Shown one piece after another: positions 32,801 to 44,800 of a DNA stretch of 64,000 nt (its first letter is position 1; each line of letters starts with the position of its first letter). This DNA comes from Anas platyrhynchos (lineage: Eukaryota > Chordata > Aves > Anseriformes > Anatidae), in the NCBI RefSeq assembly GCF_047663525.1, contig NC_092590.1, forward strand, positions 15,086,001 through 15,150,000, in the 5' to 3' direction. The position numbers and the translations under genes were made by a program. The notes below the pieces were generated by a model. The model was not told the DNA's origin. It did not search any database and worked only from the letters and a program-made list of their open reading frames with translations.

Positions 32801-35800
32801 CCCATCTTGTAAGGTAATGAAAGACCAGCTTGCCCTAGCTTTAGGGATGGTTTGGAGACAACAGGATTCATGGCAAATCCCAGCTTTTTCCCAGAGCCAG
32901 CAAGGATGTGTAGGAACCTGCTTGGTAAAGAAATTGCTTCTTCCCGTTTGAAAGAAGGTTCGGCCTTCCGAGGTTGGAGCAATTTGTGCCTCTTGGCTGT
33001 CCTGGTGGAGGGGAGGGCATGCAGGAGTGTAAGACCGGTGTCATTTTGGCAAGTGTGAAATTGGGAGCGTAGAGTAAAGTGCTTTTTGGGATATCAGCCT
33101 GAACTCGGCTCAGAGAAACCTGTTCTGGGAGGCTCAGATCACTTGACAAGGAGTGTCATCAGTGATACTCCCTGTTTTCTTTCTGCATCTGCCTAGAGTA
33201 ATGAGAAAAAGCTGTGTGGGGGGAAAGAAGTTTTCTGTGAGCACGCTTTTGATCCTACTGTAATAACAGAAGCCAAAGCTTTTAATGGAGGTTAACAGAT
33301 GTAACTGCTCTTTGGAGAAATTCTGAAATAAACAGCCAGTACTGAAGGATCTTATGTGGGCTGGAAACCAGTGGATGGAATTTAAGGAAAGAGATGATCC
33401 GTTTGATCTACTGAGTGGTGCTCGAGAGATGGAAAATGGCAAGAAAGAGTAATTTATTACGCACCTCCACTCTGTGCACAGACACCTGAACTGCCTGCTG
33501 TGCCTATGGCACAAGGGAAAAGGGAGCAGCTTAATTTGCCCTGGAAAGCCTTGCTTTTGGGGTATCTTCCTAAACTGCTCACTCATTTTGTTGTAGCTGC
33601 CTGGAATATACCTGCCATAGAAGAGCTGTCTGACCTGACTCAAGCAGGTGTTTGGGAAGTGAAGTCACTGATTATTCTGCCATGTGCAACCTAAAGTAGG
33701 GCTAACAACAGCTCTCAGCTGGATTCCTGCAGGTAGCCCTGAGCAGTAGGGATCGTGTAGTTGACTAAGAAATTTTCTGGCAGTCTGAGAGGCTCAGAGC
33801 CTGCAAAATGAGGATTCTTTCATTTAAAAAGATGAGTTTGTGAATTACGGGGCTTGACTCTGGAATCCTTCCATGCTTCTGGAATTCTTCCAGGAATTCT
33901 TCCAGGCTTTGTCCCCAGGCTGGGACCTTCTTGAGGCATTATTTACCAACTGAGGTCTCAGTTCTACACGTGTGTAACTTCCTAGCTTATCTGTCAGCTA
34001 GAAGTTCTCAGATTCTGTAGGAGAGAAGGAATGTAGTTTGATTTCAGGTAAGGTTGTTGTGCTTGAATGCTAACAGTTCCTTTAGGTTTTATTAATATGA
34101 GATTCCAAGATGGAAATGTATATTAAGAGGCAGTATGTAAGACACTTGCTTCTGCTACATACACGTTATACTAAAGTTGTAAAATTTATGAAAAGCTTAC
34201 CTTGAAAAAGACTGGCAAGCCTACTGTAGAACTTGAGGTAGTGACAACAAGTCTTTATTATAATATGTCAGCATTCACCCTGTCGTAAATGTGAGTGGAT
34301 CTTCCAAGTGTTGCTTGAGCAGGCAAACCTAATCTCTCCTTATAGCAAAATTAAGTAAAAGGTAGAGGAGGGACATCAGTAATACCATTTTGTGTCCGTG
34401 CGCTGGAGTAAGAGTGAGCAGCTAGTTTTAAATATTAAACCACATTTCTTTTTGCATGGCAATTGAACAGCAATTTGTTCTCTTACAGGATTTGGAAGGA
34501 AGGATGTCGTAGAGCACCTGCTGCAGACAGGAGCCAGCGTTCACGCTCGTGATGATGGAGGGCTGATCCCCCTTCACAACGCCTGCTCTTTCGGGCACGC
34601 TGAGGTGGTTAGTCTGTTGCTGTGTCAAGGGGCAGACCCAAACGCTAGAGACAATTGGAACTACACTCCTTTGCACGAAGCTGCCATCAAGGGGAAGATA
34701 GATGTGTGTATTGGTAAGTATCCGTCGCTTCTGACATTGAAACTACACCAGATATGTTCTGTGCAGTTGTAAACGTGTGGGGCTCGAGATGGAAGATGCA
34801 GCTTGCTTTTAAAAGCTAGCTTATTTTAAACCACAAGGTGGGTATAGTGATAGTCATTTAAGATTAACTTTTTCATGATGTCTTATTTAACATTTGTTGA
34901 ACTTGTTGAAAACTTTACATGGAGACGTGGGTCAGGTCTCCTCATCTCCTAAGTCAGTCTTCAGAAAGTGAATGTGGAAGTCTCTCTCTCTCCTCATGCA
35001 AGAAAACTGGCTTCGCTGGATGATGTCTTTGCTTTTCAAGCTGTTCCGTGTGTCATCTTAGCAGCTAGAAAGATGGTTAACCCTACATTCAGTACAGTAT
35101 GGAGAAACAGCCCTTTAAAGCTTTCAAATACAAGCTACAGGATACCATTGTTCGCAGTGGTTGTTTATCTTTGGTGTGTGCTGTACCCTGGAGCCAAAGC
35201 AATTTCAAATAAAATTGAATACTTCAATCATTTTAAATGTATCTAGACCATATAAAGAGCTTTTCAGTCAGGATTTTGTTATCTTTTTGATTTTGTTTTT
35301 CTCGGTGTAATTAATATTTTTTTTCTAAATAGGAGCTTCTGTTATTTTTTACTCTCAGATCAATTTCTTAAACTTATCAGTGCTGGTTCTTTTCATGTCT
35401 ACTAACATGTACACAATGTTCAGATTGCCATGTTTGTTTTCTCAATCATGAAAAAGAAAACCTTGATTCTCAGTAATCACAGTTAACATTATGAACATGA
35501 GATTTGTGCTACACATTATCCAGATAACAAAATGCAGTTTTTAGCAAGTCAGATAATGTGTATTTGCCTAAAGACTGCTTACATAAAATTCCTGCAGAGA
35601 AAGCTGCAAAACATACGTGGCACGTTCTTGCGTTAGTTTTATTGTAATACTTAGTGTATTACTTAAAAGGGAAAAGGGAAAGAAAAAAAAAAAACAACAA
35701 ACTGAGGAACACCAAAACAGGAACTTTTTTTTTTTTAAACTCTACAAGAGATGTGCTGGAATTCATTCGTTTGATCTTGTGTATGAGGTATACAGTAAGA

Positions 35801-38800
35801 GATGTTCTGTGCTGAGAAATTACATGCAGAAGTTAATGAGCATAGTTAATTAGGCAGCAGCAGCTCTTCTGCTGTCCACTGCAGTTGTAGGCTTCCTTTG
35901 AAGCACGGAGCAAAGCTGTGGGACTATTTGCAGTTCTCCTTACAGAGCTACACACAGACAGCTTGGAGTCGGTCGACTTCTTTTTTTACTTCCTCCTGCT
36001 AAAAGCAAGCATGAAGCTGTTCTGTGCTCTGTTTGGTCACTGCTCTGTGTATGTTAGCACAGTCAGATGTTTGACCATCAGCATGAGAGTTGCTGCTGAA
36101 GGCAGTGCCACCAGTCACCAGCTCTATTATTTACTGATGCTGCTTTGGAATTTAGTTGATGTCACAAAACTCCTAGGGTATGAGTATAGACAAAGAAGTC
36201 TACTATTTCTTGTTTGTGGGGGGGGGTTGTTTACAATTTATTTATAGCTGGTGAGATAGCTGGCATGATTCTGTTTCTCCTTAATGGCATTATGTATAAC
36301 TTTTATATTAAGATTTTCAGCCTTTGTCTTCAAAAGGCCCTGGAAAGGAACGTAGTATAACCAGGGATAATGGAACACAGATTGCTTAGGGCATTTGTCC
36401 TGATTAGGAATAGCTTGAATACTTGAATAGCTTTCTGAAATATATTGTACAGTATTAGTATTTACATCTTAAGTGTGGACTGTTACAGTAGATATGATGG
36501 ATTTTAACAGGCCAATTTCTTCCCATCCTTTTTTCAACAAGTGAGGTATAATTTTTGAAACATTTTTTTTGAAACAATTAACTGAATTAATTCTCTGGAA
36601 ATCCCAGCATAATGTGGAATTTACTGCTGAACTTAATCTACCTGAAAAGCAGCAGACTATGTAGGAATTATTCATCTACCCTCATTTTTGTGTCTCTCTG
36701 TTCTTAGCCACTTCCAAATGCTGAAAGCATTACGCTATTAGTGTACAGCTGAGCTTACACCACTGCCTTCAAATGCTGCCACTAGGAAGCTTATTTGAAA
36801 GTAGGAACTGTCATAAATTGATGAAAACTCATCAGAGTATGTACAAACCTCCAAAATACCTCAAAGAGAGCAAATACCAGTGGTACATGGTTTCTTATGC
36901 TTCTGTGACTGATTGCATATTGAATTACAGAATCGTTAAGATTGGAAAAGACTCTTAAGGTCATCAAGTCCAACCATCAAACTAATGCTGTCAAGTCCAC
37001 CACTGAACCATGTCCCTAAGTGCCACGTCCACAATCTCAGGATAGTGCAGGGACTTAAAGGGAGAGAATGCAAATCTGCTGACTTCTGGAGGAATGTAGG
37101 CTGTCACTGTGTGGTAGTTGCTTTTGTGTCCTGGGCCTGCACGTATAGGATGTCTTGAAGGGTGGTAAGCAGTGCTCACTCAGCTAGTCTGCTGGGGAGC
37201 ACTGTATATATACAATGTGTATCTAGTCAATGCAGTTTGTTTAGTTACTTTAGTTACTTTTTGCTATATGTAATCAATTTTTAGAATAAATGTATTGAAA
37301 CATTGGAAACAATTGTTAAGGTGGAAGCCATGAATACTGCAGAATGCTAGGGTTGCTTCATCTGTTTAGAATTTGTATTCTCGATGTCTGTGGACTCCTT
37401 GAGCTAGTGAAAAAGTGTTTTTGCTTTTCAGTGTCACATTTTCTCATGGAATAACGAATGAATGGCGAGCTCTGGGAAGTATGCTTGAAGGAATGCTGCA
37501 AAGTCAGGGTAGTGACTGGTCTGCAGGTCAGGCTTGAGGGAGAAAGGGTCACGTATTTCTTTATCTAAAAGTCTACTGGGAGCCAAGCCACAGATCTGTG
37601 TAGCTCACTTTCTTTGACAGTGATGTGCAGCAGATACTTACAGAATCTGGTGTGAGCGTGCACTTCTTTCTCATAGCAATTAGCGGTTTAGGAACTTAAT
37701 AAAGAAGAGGCTGCATCCAGATGATGTTTGCAGACAAAATTCTGGAAAGGTGGATCTAATCCCTTCTTAAACACTGCTATGCTTTTGGTTTGGAAGCTGT
37801 TCTGTCGCAATGGAGTTTTACAGCTTAATTGCATTGCAGGAAAAAATAAACACCTCCCTTTTCCTTGAAACATTGATTGATTGATGTTCATTGCAAGCCA
37901 TTCAAGACTTGCAAGAAATAAAGAACAGTCCTTTCTATTTGCCCTCTGCATATCCTTCATGATTTTATAGGCCTTTATGTATTTTTCCCTCATGTCTCTT
38001 TTTCCAAGCTGAAAAATTTGTTCTCACTGCTTGTTATCCTGTCGAACATTCTTGTATTTTATATATTTTTATATATGATTATTATTTTTTTTGAAGGGCA
38101 AGGAGTTGGTATGAGTGGCACAGACAACAAAACCGTGTGTAGTATACTTACAGGATAACTTAGTTCTTTAAGTTGGGTTTTCTGGTTGGTGCTACTTCCC
38201 ATTCAGTGTTTTGCAATGCATTTCCTGAGTGGTAACAGCTCTTTTAAAGCTGCGTGTGTTTGTGTAGTTAAAACAAAGCAGGCTAAAAATAACCTTAGGA
38301 AAACTGCCCGTGCAGTCTGATCAGGTTGTTTCTGCAAGGCAGATCTCCAGTTAAACGTTGAGAACTACGGGACTGTTAGCCTAAAAGTGATCTGAAACAT
38401 CATCCACCTACCTAGATTTAAAGTCGTCCTTCACAAATATGCAACCCGCGAGCATCTTCTGCGGTGATGCCATGATTGATATCCCTGAACATACAGGGTA
38501 TTTGGGTAATTTTAGGGGAATCAAAAATACTAGCTACTGAAAAGCTCCATTTAACACTACAAAACTCTAAAAGTTTCTTAAAATTACTTTAAGAAGAGAG
38601 TAGTTCAGTTGGAGACTGCCTACAAAGATCATAGAGTCCACCTGCCTCAGCGCTTCGGGGCTAACCAGAAGTTAAAAGCGTAGCATTGGGGTCACCATCC
38701 AAGAAATTTTTCCTCCTATCTAGTCCAAACCTCCCCATGTGCAGCTTTGTGCCATTCCCACACATCCTGTCACTGGTTATCAGGGCCAAGAGTTGTGATA

Positions 38801-41800
38801 GATGCGCTGTTAAAAAAATCTCCGTATCAGGTACCCATATCTGCATCACAAAGGTCTTGGAGCACGAGGAGCCTCAAAACGAATAGCTCTTGGGCAGCAA
38901 GGCTGTAGTGCCCTACCACGCTTCTGTGAGAGGGCCAAGCCTTCAGCTCAATTAAAGCCTAGATTAAATCCTCTTCAGAAATGAAAAATGGGCAGCATGC
39001 TTGCTAGTAGAGAGGATGGCGCTTTGCACAAATGACGTGAAAGGGAGCCTTGCTTCTGATGAGGAAGGCTCCTTGATTATGCCAGTAAAATGACTTCTTG
39101 CTCTCCTGTCTGGAACCAGTGGTGCTGAAGGCTGGTAAAACCTGTCATGTTAGTATGCTGAAGGCTATTGTTTAGATTATGCTGTTTGGATTAGGAAAAA
39201 TTATTTAAAATCAGCTTCATGTAAACAGGTTGAGAAGGGTTGCCTGCTGTCTCATACACTGTATATTTCGGAATCTGTCTGGCTTTCTGTTAGGTCTGAA
39301 CTGTATTAACAGCTCACGTGTTGCAACCTATCTCTTACAACCTAACATTACCCTTTTTTTTTTTTTCTTTTTTCTCATTCCTAAAATTCATCTATCAAGC
39401 AAAATAGTCTCTCTGCCTCGTTTGTCTTCTTGGTACAGGACAATCTACACGGAACAAGAGGAGTCTTCTATTTTGTGATGCTTCTTGACAAATGTTGGTT
39501 GAATTGCAATCTGCTTACTTGCAGCAAAGGAGGCAGTACAGTAATGTGCAAAGCACTGCTGGAGAACTTTCTGTAACGTGTTTGTGGGAAGTAAGGTCTT
39601 CAAAAGTACTGATGCTAGCTGTTAGCAGAAAGGGAGAGTGGGAGGAAGGAAGAGGAAGCTTCGTGGTATCCAGAACAGAGTAATGAAGCAGACAGTGCTC
39701 TTCCAGGCACTGAAACTGTTTGCTTTTAGGTATCTATATCACTTTATCGTGACTTTCTGTATGTTGTGCAGAAATACTTTGTTTTATGGGATTATCCTGC
39801 TGGTTACTGTAGCAATATCTGCTTTTAGCTTCTGGGAGGAACCATGTGTTCGTAACGCAGTTCGTATGCGGTTTAAAAACAATCCATAGATAAATGTGTA
39901 GCTCTTAAGGCATAAAATGGGGTCAATTCTAGCAGAGCTCATGGCTATTTTCCTATTTTTTCTAGTGGAAAGCATTGATTAAAGTATGACTATAGGACAG
40001 AAAAGGTTTTGCTCGTAAAATGTGCAAGCAGTTAAATGCTTGTCATTTAATAAACAAAGGCAGGTGCCTCTAACGATTTCCTTTTACCACAAGATAAAGC
40101 AAGTGCAGAAAATGAACGGTGGGTGATCGAAGCCTACTGAAAATACAGAGTGCTTGCCTCTTGGTCTGTGGTCTTTGCTGTTAGTCTTGCGTGCAGCTGA
40201 GACTCCTGATGAACATACGATTTCCTGGAGTACAGGGATTGTACTTTTCCATGCTTATCCAGATGCACCGTGCTTATTAGATAAAGTTATCCCTTTGGTT
40301 GGGGCGCTACCGGGATGCTGCAGGACACAGGAGCACCTGGAAGAGGAGCCCACTCAGACTGGTCCAACTCGATATATTCTTAGCTTCCTCAGGTTTACTT
40401 CAGAAATAGATTTTGCTGGTAGAAATAGATTTTTCTCCACCATAGGGTCCCTCCCACGGGATGCCATCCTTCCTGAACTGATCCTGTGGGTGCTGCCCAC
40501 AGGCAGCAGCTCTTCAAGGTCTGCTCCAGAATGGGTTCCCCTGCTCCCAAACCCTTGGCACATCAGCCCAATCCAAGGTGCTGTGATTGTACCTGGATTG
40601 TGTTGCATCTGGCCAAAGTACCATCCAGTGCTGTACGAAATCTGCACTTTCTTCACTAGAAAACAAACGTTGCTTAAAACCAACCACTTAAGACCATGTG
40701 TGTTATAGGTATTTTAAAGCTGCACATCTCTAGGGACTGGCTTGTAGGATTACTCGGTGCTTTCTGTTGTCAGAACTGTTACTGCAGTCCATGCCCCGAG
40801 CAAGGGGAGCAGGGAAGGCAGTAAGATGGGAAGTGCTGGGAGCCAGCATTGGCTAGCTGGGTGTTTGCCTGGTGGTGTTTGATATACTGATAAGGAGAAC
40901 TGCTGCCAGCAGCAAAATGATCGCTGTCAGCTCCTTTCTCTGGCCTGTGTCCATCGCCGCACGATGAACTGACTGGGACCAAATGTTTGCAGCCGTCCAA
41001 AGGAGGGCGGGCAGCACAGGCTTGGGGATGACACAGGCACCCTCCCTTTCCCCTCTCGAGCTGTTCTGCACAGCCCCTTTGTCTGGGGATTGCTGAGGTT
41101 AGCTGGGCATCGTTTCTCATCCTGGCATGGCAGAGTCCATTCCAGTCTGCCAGCTGAGCACCACCACCCTTCAGAGCAGCTGTGCTAATACAGATCTTTG
41201 AATCTTCAGCAGTTAAGTGCTTGCAACCTCCTCTGTTACTGGAGATCCGGTCTTCTGCAGCATTTTATTATTTCTCCTACCTGCACTCATAGTGTTTATC
41301 GTATTTCTTTGTGAATTCCCATGGAGAGTTAATTGCTCATTACATCTTTATTCTTCCTTTTAGCTTCTGCGTGCTCTGTTTTTATTAGATGAGGAAACTC
41401 TTTCTTGGTTGAAAAAAAAACAATAACAGTTTGGATTCCAGAGTATTGCCTGGATGCCTTTGGAGTGTGGAGATAAATGAATCAATTTTTATTTTTATTT
41501 TTTTTTAGAGAGATGGGAGGTAGTGTGTGTGTTGTAAGACAAAAGGAGGACTCCTCCTTAAGCTGTTTTCTCTGTACCTTGATACTTTGGGAGTAAGTAG
41601 ATAAAAACTACAGCAATTTGGTTCGGAAAGTACCTTTGGGGATCTCCTACAGAAAGTGAAATTAAAAAGGAGGAAGGAAAGATACGCGTTGGAGCTGGGG
41701 TAAGAGCTGGGGTAGCTGGAAGGGCCTGTGAGCACAACACAGTGTGGCAGAGCGGTAAAGAAGCTGGTGGGGAGCGAAGGGACAGTGTAAACAGGAAGAA

Positions 41801-44800
41801 GGTTTCGTTTAGCAGTGCTGTGAGGGACTGAAGACTCTGGCAATGCAAGTGAAAACCCTAGGCAGTGCATCTGATTAGAAACCAAATGTGAACTTTTCCA
41901 TCCTCGTTTCTGTAAGTATGCTAAAGAAGCTTGTGGACGATGGCACTAAAACTGTAAGTCTGACCTTTGATCATGCCTGTCTTTGGATTTTTATTCCCAT
42001 TCTACTCCAGTTGTGTTCATGTCTCTACTTTCAATCAGAAATGTTTTGTTTCGGTGCACTTTTAACAGAGGCAGGATGAAGGAGGAAGGGCTAAGCGCTT
42101 AGGTCATTAGTATCTTGATTTAGACAACCTCCCATTTCCCCTCCGCTCCCCCTAAAACCCACTTCTTCCTTTTGGCTGTATAGCTATAGTGGAAGCTTTT
42201 GCCATACCTTGCTGCTGAAAATAGGAGGGTTGAAACTGCCTGAAAGTAGAAATTTTTGTTGGTGGTGGTCTTATAATTTGCGAGCCAAACGAGATAGCGT
42301 TGGTTAGCTTCACAGCTGGAAATAACTGTGCCAGGAGGACTTGGGCCAAGAGTTTAATTTTAGGATTCATCCTGCTCTAGCAAGTTGGCAGTAATCTGAG
42401 ATGATTCGTGGCTGTAGTTCATGATCCGTGCAATAATAGAGATTTTTTTTCTTTGGTGTGAAGACTGTCTGTTATTGCTGGTACTGATATGGTATAATGG
42501 TGTAATTAAATCAAGGATTTCAGATGGGATGGGAAGATCAGAAAATGTATTGCAGCAGTCGTAATGAGGATAAAAATAGGTTGTACAAGAGCTTTGTTCA
42601 CAGTTATGTGTTTATTCTATAGTTAAGTTTGCAGGAATTGATATCTGTATACAACATGAAGATTCAATTAAAAGAAGAGCTTCTTTACGTTGTTTGTGTG
42701 TGGTTTGTAGGAAACGCAAGGATAGCCAGGTGCTGCTTCTAGATTGTTAAGGGCTCTGCCTGCAATGCAGAAAAACAACCCCAATGTCTTCACTGTCCAA
42801 AGCAAATAAATCAGCATTACAAAATACGTTCATTAACAAGGTTCCGGGAATGAATTTGTGTGCTTGCACTCCTTACATTTGCCTGTTAACAGCAGGCTTT
42901 TGATTGAAGCTAGTGCCATATCTCCTGTTCAGGCTACTCAGAAAACATCCTCTAAAATCAGCGTGCGGTGTTTGAAAGCCAGAATAGATACAGTTAGCTA
43001 GGACGGCTTCTTCTGCTGTGGTTCGTTATAAAGGGAATATTTTTCTCAAACAGGAGATCCGGCCTGATATTTTTATATGTCCCTGGTGCACTGAAAAGGA
43101 AATTTCTAGACACCGTGTCTAGATCTCGAATACCCTGTGGTTAGAAGAGACTTTGTGTGCTAAAGTGCTAAAGGTTTTGAACAAGCAGGAGAACATTCAA
43201 TTAGAAGCCACCTGTGGTTTCCCAGGTATTAAAGTACAGCTGCATTACAGAACAGCCCAAATTTCTGCTGTATTTCTTCTGTTACTTCATGTTGATGACA
43301 ACATTGCTTGCTTGGATTTTTTTTTCCTGCGTGTGTAAGAGATTTTGGAGAAGTGTGGAAAGGATAAAATCAGGTAGTCGCTACAGGAAGTGTACGAAAC
43401 AAGGTTGCCTTTGGCCTGAATTTGCTCTCTGTATAAATGAGGGCCGAATCAGTATGCAGGTTAATATAATTGATTTTTCATCCGGAGATGCCACTTCATA
43501 CATTTCACAGGGTAGATGTGTTGGTGGAACCATTCCCTTGGCTACTGGAGAGGCTGGAAGGGCTGTGACTGCTGGGATCAGTGACCCCAGGAGGAAGGAG
43601 GAGAAGTCTCATGGTTACTGCAGGCGAGTTCTGAAGGTTCTGGTTCTGAGCCCAGTGTGGCCACTCCAAGTGCTTGCTCCACAGGTAGTTGTTACTTTGG
43701 AGTTTGTGTAGGCATCCAGCTTAAGCACCTTTAGCCAATTTTTAATGTATTTGTCAAGGTTTTTAAAAACCTGATATGAAAATTATATGTTGTAAGCCAT
43801 ACCAACAATTCTGAGGGTGCTTCACCACCTTCAGAATAAAGAATTTCTTCCTTATATTTAATCTCAACCTCCCCTCTTTGAGTTTAAAGCCATTCCCCCT
43901 TGTCCTATCCCTACACCCCCTGACAGAGTCCCTCCCTAGCTCTCCTGTAGGCCTCCTTTAGGTACTGTAAGGTCTTCCAGGAGCCTTCTCTTCTCCAGGC
44001 TGAACAATCCCACCTCCCTCAGACTGTTTTCACAGGAGAGATGCTCTCACCCTCCTTTGGACCTACTCTGAGAGGTCCATGTCCTTATGCTGGGGACCCC
44101 AGAGCTGAGCATGGTGCTCTAGATGTGGTTGACTGGGTGGAGATGATGTTCAGAGGTCCCTTCCAGCCTCAGCCATTCTGTGATCCGGCCAAATCCTCAC
44201 CCACCAAGTGCTCCATCCATCAGACCCATCTCTCTCCAACTTGGAGACAAGGATGCCACGGGGGACAGTGTCAGAGGCTTTGTGCAAGTCCCAGTAGATG
44301 GTGTCAGTTGCTCTTCCCCTACCCACCAGTGCTGTAACCCCATTGTAGAAGGCCACCAGGTTTGTCAGGAATGATTCACCCTCAGTGAAGCCATGTTGGC
44401 TGTCACCACTCACCTCTTTGTTTTCCATGAGCCTTAGCCTAGGTTCCAGGAGGATCTGCTCCATGATCTTGCCAAGTACAGAGGTGTGACTGACTGGCCT
44501 GTAGTTCTCCAGGTCTTCCTTTTTTTCCTTTTTAAAAAGGGGGGTTATGTTTCCCCTTTTGCAGCCGCTGAATTTCGCTAGGCTGCCATGACCTCTCAGA
44601 TGTGATGGCTAGTGGCTTAGCAACACCTCATTCGGTTCTTCTCTCGCATCACTTTTTGTCCCAGGCTCTTTTCCAGAAGAATCATCCACTGTCTTCTCAT
44701 CCAGGCTGTGTTGTGTTCATTATTTTGTATTATTCACTCTCTTAATAGGCAGCTAGTTGCTGGTTTGCTCCTTTATGGTTTCACTCTTACCCTGATGCCT

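Noticed and set aside
40154..40708. 184-codon open frame in TNKS intron 2
   Set aside because: Overlaps a probable dispersed repeat; the translation resembles no protein family.
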